A DNA stretch of 64,000 bases from positions 1,228,552 to 1,292,551 of the forward strand of contig JH720312.1 of the NCBI GenBank assembly GCA_000231825.2, written 5' to 3'. The translations under genes and the position numbers were made by a program. The notes under the pieces were generated by a model that was not told the origin of the DNA, did not search any database, and saw only the letters and a program-made list of their open reading frames with translations. Positions 52,938 through 64,000 of this stretch are shown piece after piece. This stretch comes from Tetrahymena elliotti 4EA. Taxonomy: Eukaryota; Ciliophora; Oligohymenophorea; Hymenostomatida; Tetrahymenidae. Positions within the stretch are counted from its first letter, which is position 1, and every line of letters begins with the position of its first letter.

Positions 52938-53081
52938 ATGAAAACTTATTTAATTTGGAGTATTATCTCTTTTCTTACATTTTTAGGAATAATAATAGGT
53001 AAAGATCCTTAAAATTGGTTGTACTCTCCATAATATAGCCATATTGTAAAAGTGTAAGGAAATTAGATTTAAATTTTATGA
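52938..53081 (+). pseudogene. Decayed duplicate of the N-terminal region of the LVIVD/cadherin-like gene
   Basis: An ATG at 52938 opens 47 codons that begin with a good signal peptide (MKTYLIWSIISFLTFLGIII) and continue KDPQNWLYSPQYSHIVKVQG before a TGA at 53079-53081. The start of the next gene's mature protein reads NSQNWIYSQQYSHLILAHGQ, plainly the same sequence. Beyond the TGA the similarity seems to continue in a shifted frame for a short way (KISDVKKVVF) and is then lost. I read this as a truncated, broken tandem duplicate lying about 350 bases ahead of the intact gene. A role as an alternative first exon was considered, but its donor (phase 1) does not match the acceptor frame at 53501. 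Confidence 0.7.
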
Positions 53082-53429
53082 AAAATTTCTGATGTTAAAA
53101 AGGTAGTTTTCTAAATTTTTGCAAAGTACAAAAACTTTAAATTTTATGAACGACATTTAATTTTTGTAGAGTTAATCTATCAATAAAATGAATCATTTTA
53201 AAGAAAATTTACTGATCAATTAATCAAAGGGTTTTTATAGATGTTTATTTGAATTTAATGGTTTTGTTGAGAGAAAATATAATAATTACCTTTAAAAATA
53301 GGTATTTTTAATTGAATTCAATTTATGCTATTTGCTTAAAAAAAGAATTTGCTAATTAAATAAGAATTAATGTAAATAATCTTTAAGCAAACAAACAAAA
53401 AATATTAAAAATTTTATCAATTTTTTTAA

Positions 53430-56400
53430 ATGATATCAGATAAAGCTATCTTCTACCTAACTCTACTTTTTAATTTGATTTTTAAGTTTACCTTTTCTTA
53501 GAATTCCTAAAATTGGATTTACTCTCAGCAATATAGTCATCTTATATTAGCGCATGGATAGTAGAATCTATTTTAAAAAATAGTAGTTAGCTCTTATACA
53601 GAAATAGTATTTATTTCAGCAGGAAAATAAGGTATTTTAGCAATTGACCCTAGTCAATAATATAATGTTATAGCTAATTTGAAATCAAATGATCATATGG
53701 ATGGATTTGTTTGTACAAAGGATTCTGAATACTGCTTTACAACAAATAATAATTTCCTAACTATATATCATTTTTCTAATAGAACAACATTTTAATAAGT
53801 AGGATAGGATATTTAAAAAGTATTTATTACAGATTTGATCCTCAACTCATCTGAAGATACTCTTTATATTCTTTAAATAAATGGCTAAGTGCGTATATTA
53901 GATATCTCTGAAAAGAGCAACCCTTTCCTTATAGGACAAATAGAATGGTATCCTTAGCAAATATATGGAGGGTTATTAACTTAAGATGAGAGATTCTTAA
54001 TTTTATGCTAGGATTTTCTTGGGTTAGCGGTATTTTCAATAAAAAAATCAGATAAATAAGTTGCAGGAATTTTATTAGGCACTTATCCAGGAGAAATATA
54101 TGGAGACTGTCACAGAGCAATTTTAACTCCAGATGAAAAATACTTGATAAGCTTAGACTATAGAAATGGCTTGAATTTTGCAGACTTTACATAAGTTTTA
54201 AGTGCAAAACCTAAAGATAATCCACATTAATTTGATTATTACTTAAATTAGTGGTGGCCTTCTAGAATTAATGTACCTGCTCCTTACTCTTTTTGTATAT
54301 CTAAAGATTCAAACTTTCTCTTTGTTGGAGTAAGATCTACTGGAATTTACACAATCGATATTACTGATAAAAAGAACCCTGCTAAATACACATGGGTTTA
54401 TATACCCTTTCATGGAAACTCAATTACCTTTTCACCAAGAGCTGATTATCTCTACTATTCTAATTCTAACTCTTTCATGACATTTAGGAGAATGTAACCT
54501 TTACTTGGCTAAAAATATGTCAGTTTATACAATAGTAATCATTCATTAGGATTTTCTGAATCAAACACTAAATTTTACTGGAGATGTGATTATGATCCAC
54601 TCAGGAAATTATATATTGGAGCTTTTGATACTGATGGACTTTGGCTTATAGATGTTAGCGATCCCACTAGTTTTGATACTGTTTTACGATCATACAAGCC
54701 GCCAAATTAAGATGCTAACATTGATGTTTTTTTTGTCTTAAATAATTACAAAACTTTGGTTACAGCTATGAACGATGGGGTCAACTTTATGGCTGTTTTA
54801 GATGTATCAGAATATGATAATATCAAAATAATTTAAAAAGTAAGATTAGGATTACCTGTGTATGGATATATAAAAGACTTAGAAAGTAATCCTAGAAATA
54901 CTTTTTTAGCTGTTGCAATGGATAGAGAAATAATATTTGTAGATATAACTATTCTTGGGAGTTTTTTCGTTTTAGCTATTTGGGAATTCTTACCTTAGAT
55001 GAAAGGATTAACAACTGGGCTTACGATTTCTTAAGATGAAAGGTACTTGATTGGCGCCTGTAGAAGCTATGGATACTTTGTTTTAGATATATAGGACTTG
55101 AACAATATTTAATTAGTGAATTATATTGAATCTACAGGAGCTGAGTAGGTTTACAGATCTAAAACTTATGATTTCCAATTTTATTTAGTAGACGGACTAG
55201 GCGGGCTCTATATTATGGACTAAACAAAGTTACCATAATTTGTATAATTTTCTTAAATAAATGTTCCTGGTTGGACAAATGATATAACTTATCTGCAAGA
55301 AGAAAAGACTGTAATTATAGCTACCATGTAATAAGGTATGATATACTTATTAGACATATCAGATAATACAAATCCAATAATAGTTTCAAGCTTTCAATAT
55401 GGAGATTATAATGGGTTCTTTTCTTGTTTAGCTGAAAATCAATCAAAGCTGTTCATAAACAATAATAATGAGGTGAGATTACTTCCACTTGAAGTTTCTG
55501 TTTAAATGCATACAGATTTTATTGAAGTATTAGGTTATTCAGAGTCTGGTGAAATGGAATTTAGTATAATAAATAATCCTGATTAATACATATTTTTGGT
55601 AGGGCAAACAATCAAGCTAAATTTCTGTTTTCTCTATTCAACATTAGATTTAATTATTAGAAAAGTTAAACTCTACTAATAATAAAGACAGTTGAATTTA
55701 CCTGAATGGATAGCTTATGATCCAGTCGAAATATCAGCTATGATCAATATTACTAAAGATGCGGTTGATCCAACAAATATAAAATAGTCTCTACTTAATA
55801 CACTAGTTTTAACAACATATAGGCCACTTTATTTAAGTGATTTTTTGTTTGAGAAAGGAAAGTGTAAAATAGATAAAGAAAAAGCATAATCTATAATTAC
55901 GTAGCTTTAATCAGATGGTATAATTGATGAATTAAATTATGTTTCTCGTAATGAGTAAATAAAAGAGTATGAAATTATTTAACTAAGGAACTATTAGCTA
56001 TTTCCAAATAAAACACGTGAAGAATAATTATACAATAACTGTGTCAGCGATAAAATAAAATATGTGCTTTTAAAATCAATTCAAAATACTCCAGTGTATT
56101 TTAATGCTAAATCATCTTTGAGTTTAATCATTGATGGATCAACATAGGATTTCATTTCAACTACAGCAAATTTAGTCAATATTTAGATTGAGATACCAAA
56201 ATTCTCTGGATAGTTTATTTTTATGAATGAAGGATCTGTTAATATATAAATAAATTCAGATTTGAACATAATTAATATTGCTGGAAGAGTTTAAAATGTT
56301 AATTCATTTTTAAGTAAAAAGATTATAATCTATCCAATACTTCCAAATAGATACATATAAATTTTAGTTGCAGTCACCCTTACTGATTCTATTAACTATC

Positions 56401-58712
56401 CTATTAATTTAAACAGAGCTGCTTTTGAATTTCCGTTTTTAGTTGAGAAACAAAAAATCCAAATAAATCCAAATAAGACATTACAGAGTTAATTTACAGA
56501 TGGTTTATATATATAAACTAAGTTTGATTTTACTATTCATTCTTCAACATTCATTATACCTGATTTCAACACAACAGTTATTTACTTAGTAAAATATTTA
56601 TAAGGAGACTAATTTATTGATTTTGATGGTAACGATTGGCTTTAATTTGATAATAATACATCTAAATTTTATGGTGTGCCTCCTTAGAGCGCTTTGAGAT
56701 AAAGTTTAACTATTTAAGTGACAGGATCAGATGGATACACAAGAGCCTCACAGACATTTGTTATTCATGTAACTCAAGTACCTTTTTTAGTGGTTATTGA
56801 ATGGATAGTATCAATTTTAGGACCCCTTACAGCCGTTATTGGCTTGTATAATTTTAGAGGGGATATTTATAATATAATCTATAAGAAAAGAAACCAATAC
56901 AGCTAAATAAATTGTTAGCCAAATAAAAAATTTATCCTAAAGATTCCTCTTATCTTAAATGAAGTAGATGCTTCCATACAAATCATAAAAAAGCTTTAGT
57001 AGGAATTAATAAAAAAGGAGAAAAATGAAAAAAAGAACAATTTCAAAGAAAATTTATCATAAAACTTGTATCAGAAAGAAAAATTAGATTCCTCAGAGCT
57101 TTCAAAGCTTAGTAAAATAAAAAATAAAGTATCGGTTATTATTGGGAAATTATAAGGTTATGTTTTTACCAATATAAGTTCCCTTGCTTCAAATTATAAA
57201 AAAAGGCTAAAAGATATTTAAGGATCTCCAAGAAAATCTTTATTTGAAAAGAAATATTTGAATATAAATGGGACTATAAACTATTCAGCTTTCTTTGAAA
57301 ACTTAATTGAATTTAATATCAATTTTAAATTTAACAATGATGAAACATCAATCAAATCTATTTCAAATGATTTAGAGAGTGAGTATGCAGTCCTAAGATA
57401 ATGTTTGATGTTTTAACTTGCCAGAAAATTAATTAAATATGATAAAAAAAGCCAAGCTGTCTATGAATACTTAAAACAGTTTTCATAAATAATAAGTCCA
57501 CAACTCACATTCAATGACTGGTACAAATTTTTAGTTAAAATATAGTCTACCGAAGATTTAGATCCTTTAGGCAACTAGATTGTTTTCCCTACATTTTCAT
57601 TAAAATTATTTAGGTTATCAGAAGCATTCAAATTTTTAGATATTGAACTTGATTTTGAAATTAACTAAGAAGTAATTCTCACTTTAAGAGATAATAATCA
57701 AATGGGTGATAAAGAGTATGTTTTTGACTAAATCTATGAAAAGCATGGAATTAATTTATATTTGGTAGAGTAACTTCTTTTCTCTGATGCAGCTGGAGTC
57801 GATAACAATTTGCCAAATTAATATTTCCCAAGCCGTGGAGAATCAATTTATATTGAATCTCATATAATAAACTAAATTGTAGCTTTAAGATACCTTCCTG
57901 GATCATGTATTTGTATAGAGAGGATCTTAGGTCTAGACTTTAAAAGTTATGGACCACAAGGCAATGTCTAACTACCTAATTGGATCTAATTAGTTACTTA
58001 GCCAGGTCTGATTATTTTAAAAGGTACACCAGAATTTTCAAATACAGAAACTGTTCTTATTCGGATTTAAACAATATCAAACTATGCAATAAGAAATTTT
58101 ATATTGAATGTGTAAAAAGATATAAAAAAATATAATTAATACAGAAAAGTTTTAAGTGAAAAGCATATTAATGCTAAAAAGAAAAATACTAGTGGAATTT
58201 TAAGTACAAGATCATAAAATAATACCAAAATAAAAAGTATTTTTGGTCAGAGAAATGAAACTAATATTCCAAAAGAGCCTAATTTTGAATTGGATTATTT
58301 ACCATCAAGAATAGAAACTTTATAAAAGTAAAATTCCAAATCAGTAATTCGTTTCACAGAAAGAGATGATATAGAGATTTTTGAAAGTTACAATTCTAAT
58401 CCAAATAATAATCAAAAATCAAATTAGTTATAAATTGAACAAGATCTTGAAATTCATATAAAAAGATCTTCACAAAATGACCAATTCAGTAATGATAAAA
58501 AAGTATTATTATTAGATTAATAAATTTTATCAAATGAAAAAAAATCTTAAGAGAATTGAATAAATGAATAATTTTAAGGTTTAAATAACCATAAAATTGA
58601 TCTATAACCTTACTAAACAGTTTTTTTTTAAAAAAAAAACATCCACATGAGATATATTTTTAGATCTTAAATTTATTTACAGGCTTATTTAATTACATAG
58701 AGAATTAAATGA
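53430..58712 (+). CDS. Large type I surface protein: LVIVD-like repeats, cadherin-like domain, one TM helix, long cytoplasmic tail
   Basis: One intronless ciliate-code frame, ATG 53430 to TGA 58710-58712, 1760 residues. A signal peptide (MISDKAIFYLTLLFNLIFKF) comes first. Residues about 25-690 hold repeated beta-propeller-like units ending in forms such as VRILDISEKSNPFLIGQ, GLWLIDVSDPTSFD, YFVLDIQDLNNIQLV and IYLLDISDNTNPIIV, which match LVIVD repeats. Toward residue 1100 the segment FYGVPPQ followed by GYTRASQTFVIHV fits a dystroglycan-type cadherin-like domain. A TM helix (FLVVIEWIVSILGPLTAVIG) lies near residue 1115-1138, followed by about 620 residues of tail. In the tail a second cadherin-like segment appears (LPNWIQLVTQPGLIILKGTP). 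I infer a cell-surface adhesion or sensor protein. The last 40 codons pass through T and A homopolymers, so the exact C-terminus is less certain. Confidence 0.9.
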
Positions 58713-59876
58713 AAATAAATCTTACTAAAATTAAAGAAACAATCCCTGAATTTCTTTGTTAGTAATTAAAAAATATTTATCTTTTACTAAATCTTATTAT
58801 ATTATTCTTAATATTTTTTTTTAGTTTTTTGTATGTTGTTGTAAGGTATTTTAATCTTGAAAAAATTTGCTTGTTAAATTTTATTTTGATTGATTTTTTT
58901 TGTTTTAAAGTATTTAAATAAAGTATTTTTTTTAATTAATGTAGATTTTGTTGCGAATAGATACTAAATTAATGATAGAAATATTTTTGAAAGAAAATTT
59001 TATTTATTAATTATTTTTTATTCATATCAAATTTTATTTAGATCATTAAATAAAAATTATTATTTTAATAAAATTAAGTAGTAGATGTATGTATGTAATA
59101 CAAACTAACTATCCATCTATCAATTTATTCAATTGTTGATAACGAAATTTTTTAAATTAAATTATTTTTAAACTAAATTTTAAAAATACTTTTTTGATAA
59201 GATTTATTATGTTCAAAAACTATCAATAAATAAATCAGTATCCTCTGATTTGCGATTTTTTGTTTTTAATTTTCATGATTAGCAAAATCGACTCTTGCTC
59301 AGAATTGCTCTGATTATGAAATTATAATAATAGTAAGGAGTGAATGAAATGACTGAATGAAAAAGTTTTTATAAAAAATGTTAAATCTCTATAATCAATT
59401 TAAAACAAAAAAAGAGGCAAATAGACCCGAAAAGTAGTAAAAAATAAAAGGAATTAGAAAAGTAAAGCATACAAAAGGCAAACTAAGAGAAAATATTAAA
59501 TATAGGGTTAATTATCTCATTCACATCATTCATTTTATCAAATAATCAAGAAAGAGACAATAGAAATAAATACTACAGAGAGAAAATATTATTAACAAAA
59601 ACTTTCTTTTAATTAATTGAAACTTTACTCAAGAGAAAAATAAGCACAATCTAGCTAGCAAACACATTAAAAGCATTACAAGCTGAATCATAGACTCCAT
59701 CAATATATAATCAAATCTAGCTAAATAAATAAAAAATACAACAAAAAACATTATTTTTAAAGGATTTATAGAACATTAAGTTCTGTGATTGATTATTCTT
59801 CATCTTAACTAGCGAGTTTTAAGCCAAAAAATATATATTAATTATTTCACTGAGCAATCAAGTATCAAGCTCAATT
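58713..59876. other. Intergenic region
   Basis: About 1.2 kb between two plus-strand genes. It is AT-rich. A patch at about 59230-59335 has short complementary stretches (cctctgatttgcgatttttt and later gcaaaatcgac) that could form hairpins. No exon was seen; it should include the promoter and 5' UTR of the next gene. Confidence 0.55.
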
Positions 59877-61271
59877 ATGTCAACAATCTTTGAACAGCCA
59901 ACCTCAAGCGGCTTTGCTCTGAAGAATAAAGCAGGAGGAGGTGGAATAAAACGTATAAAAAAAACAGAGGGACCCACTAACTTTTATCAATAAATTGAAT
60001 ACAATGCTGAGAGACTCCTCTTAAATTTCCCTTCAAAAGATAAGCTGTAGCTCATGAAATTACTTGAAGAATTAGACAATCAAGTTGAAGTAGCTCACGA
60101 AATCCTCACTTCTGAAATGAGTTCCTCATCATAAAGCAGTGTAAATTCTGCATTTAAAAGTCAGGAGTATCCCTATAATAATGAATATACTCAATGCTAA
60201 ATGTCTAACCAATATAATTTCCGCAATCAAACAAATGAAAACAATATGATGGGATAAATGATGGGTTCTGATGCCAATAAGTTTGAGACATAGCAAGGAA
60301 ATGGTATAAAGGAACGTAGAATTTTAAAGAATCTTAAACCCAAGCAAATTAATAAAGACATTAGCTAAGGCTTAAAAGGACAATAGCAATAATAAAATTA
60401 AAATTAAATGTAGCTAGGTAGTGTTAATATGCAAATGTGTTAGTAATAAAATCAACCATTAGTAAATAATATAAATTTTAATACCATTTAAATGGAAGAT
60501 AGCCTAGCTAATGATAGACAAGGTATTTAGCTGAAATCTTAAATGAGCTATGGAATGGCTGGTTCTATGAATTAACTAGAATCGAAAATATCTTAAGAAA
60601 CTCCAAGCAACCAAGCAGATAATTATCAAAGATAAGCAGCTTTGTAAAATTAAAAGTAGTAATAGCAACAATAAGAGCTTCGTTAAGAAAATAACGATGA
60701 AGACGAACAATAATCTGCTCCTTAAGAAGACGATTCTTAATCTATCTAATCTTAACCTTCCTCCTCTGAATAATCTGGTCATAGAAGTTAAGAATAATAA
60801 TATAATTAACAACAATAATAACAGCCAATATAATCACAGCCTACAAGAATAAAAGACCTTAATTAAATAGAAGATTACCAAAAATAGCTTGTTGACAATA
60901 TTATTCCTCAACTCCTCTAATAACTTAAAAACTCAAGTATAGATGTTGCCCCTGATATTATTCTATAAGCTTTCAAGTACTATGAAGAATAGAATAGAAG
61001 AGCCACTCAATATGATAAAATAATTAGCACACATGAACAGGTATTAAAAGGCCTCTCAAACATTTTGAGAAAGAAATAATAATTAGAAAAGAGAGTAGAA
61101 GAACTTTAAAAGGAAAATTAAAAGATCAGTGAAGAAAGAGATAAATACCGCAACACATCTGAAAGATATAAAATAATGTTTCAAAATAATAACTAATATC
61201 AATAACAATCATAAGGTTACTATTATAACAACTACTTTGATAAAGGCGGAGATAGTGGAATGTGCTTTTGA
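59877..61271 (+). CDS. Gln-rich coiled-coil protein, 464 residues
   Basis: A single-exon frame from ATG 59877 to TGA 61269-61271. The N-terminal 90 residues look folded (FYQQIEYNAERLLLNFPSKD, LMKLLEELDNQVEVAHEIL). The middle is strongly Gln/Asn/Met-rich with long poly-Gln-like runs, mostly written as TAA and TAG. From about residue 325 a helical segment begins, followed by a Lys/Glu coiled coil (IISTHEQVLKGLSNILRKK, EELQKENQKISEERDKYRN) and a Tyr/Asn/Gln-rich end (GDSGMCF). I do not recognise the family. The long Gln tract invites assembly or RNP-type behaviour, but this is inference only. The GC content of the N-terminal half is above the local background, which supports coding. Confidence 0.8.
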
Positions 61272-62443
61272 GAAATTTAAATTTAATATTGCACTCTAAT
61301 CTTCTCTAAATATATTATTATAATCATTAAAGTGAGAGGGAAAATATGCCAAATAATAAAAGCTTTTCCCTTAATAATCATAAAAAAAAGCTTAACAAAA
61401 ATATTAATCACGAAATTCTTCAAACATGATTTTCAAATTTAGACTTAATATGCGGAATTAAATTCAAATAATTAAATAAACCATTAATTTCATCCCATTC
61501 CATTCCATTCCATACCATTTCTGTATAATAAAAATAAAATCAATAAATAAAATAATCTATTACTAATTACAAATTCTTCCTCTATTTTAACTTGTCTATT
61601 TATCTATCTATAATCACTTTGCTATGCTTACAAAATTAAAAGAACTAATTAAATAGTAATTGTAGAGTCGAAAACTGAATGAAAATAGTTACAGCAAGTG
61701 AGACATACTATATACTAATACAAACTAATTAATAACAACATCTAAATAAACAAAAAACTCTAATACAAAAAAACATCTAGTTTAAACAATGTTTGGTCAT
61801 CACGCTAGCAAAAGCGCAAGAGAGCAGCAAATAACAATAAACAATAATTATATTAAAAAATACTATAAATTCTTCCTTTGTATACAATATTAAATGCATA
61901 TACATTTCTAAACATGCCATCTATTCATTAAAGCTTTAATATTTCTTCATATTAAAATAATTTAAAAATTGATCAAGATTTATTATCTTTTTCACTTTTT
62001 GTTTATCTTTTCTTTTTTAAGATTAAAATGTATTAATTTCTTTCAAAAGAAGTAGACATCACTATTTTAATTTTATATTTAGCTTTTTGGAATATTTGCT
62101 TAAAATGCATTTTTAATATCAAACATCTCATGATATCATGTGTCTACTTTTCTTTGAATTATTTGCCTATCACATTCTATTTAATTAATTAATTATTTGT
62201 TGTTTGTTAATTTATTTAGAATCCAAAGACTTTTTTGTAGTAGAAGTAAAACTTTAAATTTATTAATTAGAAGAAATTATTTGAGGTAAATTCGAAATCA
62301 ATAATATTTAGAGAGTCAGTAAATTATAAATTAATTAAAATTTATAGACTAACTTACACAGAAATTTTAATTAATATAATAATTTAATGTGAGAATATTA
62401 TTTAATCTTTCATTTGTTAAATGATCTTAAAAATTGATAACTT
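61272..62443. other. Intergenic spacer between convergent genes
   Basis: About 1.2 kb between the Gln-rich gene (plus) and the last gene (minus), which converge. It is AT-rich and contains the short CCATT repeat listed separately. No exon was seen. Confidence 0.6.
61494..61520. repeat. Short CCATT tandem repeat
   Basis: Four to five imperfect copies of ccatt in a row (cccattccattccattcca). It is too short to suggest a function, and it is not the ciliate telomere repeat (CCCCAA). Confidence 0.7.
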
Positions 62444-63622
62444 TCAAGCCCTTGAGTTGAATAACATTTTCATATTCTAAATCTCAGCTTGCTCTATAGG
62501 GGAAAGATTTAAATTTTATTTGTTTAATTTATTATGGATGTTTTTAGCAGGTTAATCTACAATTTTACTATTAATTAATAGCTATTATCCCTTCCAGAAT
62601 TTAATGTATTTATTTTTATGTAATTACACCAAAGTCTATTTTTTTCTTTCTTCTTCTTCCTAGAATTCCTTTGAAATTGCAAATAAATAGGCATCAAATT
62701 GCTTTTTAAATGGATTATGATCAAAAGTGTTTTTATCAAAAGAAGCAATTTAAGACATCTTTGAATACTTAGAAGAAATGTTATTTTTGATTGCTTCCTA
62801 ATTAACTTGAATAATATTGTGTTTTTAATAAATTTTATCTAATTTTTGACTCATGTAAAATAACTTGCTTTAATCATCTATTTCTACTTAATCAATCATA
62901 TTTCTATTAGTTTATGATCTTTTTAAGTTATTAATCATGCCATTCCCATCTTTGCTCTCCATTTCATTCTATAAATTAAAATATTTCCTATTTGTTTTAT
63001 TAAGATTCTAATTCTCCTAATAGTTATTAAACATTTTTTATTATTTTCCAAGAATATTTCTTGGACTGCTTTAAATTGATGGGCTATTTAAATTAGATTT
63101 ATCTAATTATCTTCTTCCTGATCTAAGTTAACTGTTTTACAATTTTAAACTTATAGATTCCATTTTTTTAATCAGTTTATCTTCCTCATTTGCTACGCTT
63201 TTAACATCATTTACTTTTTTCAAGATAAACTATGAAAATCTTGGACTATTGCCACTAGTTTGTGATAAAGAAGCCAATAAGCTCTTATTTTTCTGTATAT
63301 CAGGCAGTAAAATTTCAACAAGTTTCTAGTTACCTTTAGTATTAACAATTTCTTATCTCAACGTTTACAAATAATATCTTGGTGTATGTTATGTTGTTTC
63401 CGAAGATTAATAGATAAACTTTTACTTGCTTTAATTATCTTCTAGCTTTGTCAAATCACTAATTAGATAAAATAATTATACTCAATAAAAAAAATTTTAC
63501 AAATTCTACTTAACATACTCTTCTATGCGATCATTAATTTATGATAAACTTTACTCTAATTCTTTTCTAAATAGAACTCCTGCTTCTGTGTAAGTTAGTC
63601 TCTCTAGTTAAAGTTTAATCAT
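62444..63622 (-). CDS. Unknown charged, coiled-coil-like protein (5' end uncertain)
   Basis: Two exons are supported: 63622-63501 and 63458-62444, separated by a 42-nt GT-AG intron in phase 2, 378 residues. The first exon is helical and charged (IKLQLERLTYTEAGVLFRKE). The long second exon alternates Gln/Lys/Ser-rich linkers with helical segments (LVEILLPDIQKNKSLLASLS, FKKQFDAYLFAISKEFQEEE) and ends MKMLFNSRA. I do not recognise the family. The ATG at 63622 is provisional. A coding-looking stretch in another frame lies just upstream (63719-63645, including NEVGVLKNKIQQYFDQF), and no donor site can join it to this exon, so the gene's true start may lie further up or the 5' end may be broken. 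Confidence 0.7.
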
Positions 63623-64000
63623 TTACTATTTTATAATTTTATTATCAAGATAAGTTTTCTAATTTATTAAATTGATCAAAATATTATTAAATCTTATTCT
63701 TCAAAACTCCTACTTCGTTAGCAGCTCAAAAATTAATTAAAATTAAAAATGCTAAAATAAAACAATAAGTCAATTAAAATAAATGTACTGACTGAGAAAC
63801 TAAAGTATTTTATTGATACTTTTGATAAATAATGGTGTTCAAACAAAAATTAATGAATCAACCATCATAAAAAAAAATTATTTTTATTTTTTCAATGAAA
63901 AGCTTCAATTTTAATTTTATGGTTAAATAAAAGTGAAATTTTTTATTTACTCAAATTTTAGCAAAAATAATTCAAATTAATTTTAAAAATAAAAAATATT
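63623..64000. other. Upstream region of the last gene, possibly with an extra exon
   Basis: The stretch 63719-63645 on the minus strand reads as coding in a frame different from the annotated gene. An acceptor-like TTTTTGAG lies just before it on that strand. Beyond about 63730 the sequence is AT-rich with no clear exon up to the window edge. Confidence 0.45.

Noticed and set aside
52938..53520. MKTYLIWSIISFLTFLG as the first exon of the large surface protein
   Set aside because: Its donor at 52999 is in phase 1, while the downstream frame at the possible acceptor (53501) needs phase 0. A contiguous ATG with its own signal peptide at 53430 explains the gene without an intron.
60576..60815. 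Minus-strand frame of 79 codons, Leu/Arg-rich
   Set aside because: It is antisense to the Gln tract of the Gln-rich gene; CAA/TAA codons read backwards give Leu-rich sequence.
61494..61520. CCATT repeat as a telomere remnant or fragmentation site
   Set aside because: The unit differs from the CCCCAA telomere repeat and the run is only about 25 bases.

Overview
The window looks like macronuclear DNA of a ciliate, most probably Tetrahymena or a close relative. It is extremely AT-rich. Long reading frames run through TAA and TAG as glutamine and end only at TGA. Genes are either intronless or split by GT-AG introns that are mostly 42-115 nt long and even richer in A and T than the exons. Reading with the standard code therefore breaks every gene into pieces. 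The models below were built by hand with the ciliate code, with splice phases checked for every intron.

Left part (1-15.6 kb), all on the plus strand: the 3' end of an unknown gene (1-135); a membrane protein with a degenerate histidine-kinase ATPase region (418-3360); an 826-residue acidic, Gln-rich unknown (3945-6425); and a very large Cys-rich surface protein with furin-like repeats and a multi-pass membrane end (8540-15636, N-terminus unresolved).

Middle part (16.3-29.1 kb): a calcium-dependent protein kinase (minus), the PP2A scaffold subunit A (plus), an eIF4G-like MIF4G protein (minus), and two tandem four-helix membrane paralogues (minus). A 3.7 kb stretch with no detectable gene follows.

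Right-middle part (32.7-51.8 kb): a coiled-coil protein ending in a CaaX box (plus); on the minus strand a two-domain flavoprotein, ARPC2 of the Arp2/3 complex, a 108-residue protein, and alkyl-DHAP synthase of ether lipid synthesis; then on the plus strand a G-protein-beta-like WD40 protein and eIF3g.

Right end (52.9-64 kb): a decayed duplicate of a signal-peptide region just ahead of a 1760-residue surface protein with LVIVD-like repeats and a cadherin-like domain (plus), a Gln-rich coiled-coil protein (plus), and a minus-strand unknown whose 5' end has a frame break.

The genes do not form operons. They mix housekeeping functions (translation initiation, actin nucleation, PP2A, ether lipids, Ca2+ signalling) with large ciliate-type surface proteins. 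I found no rRNA, tRNA, CRISPR array or convincing transposon.
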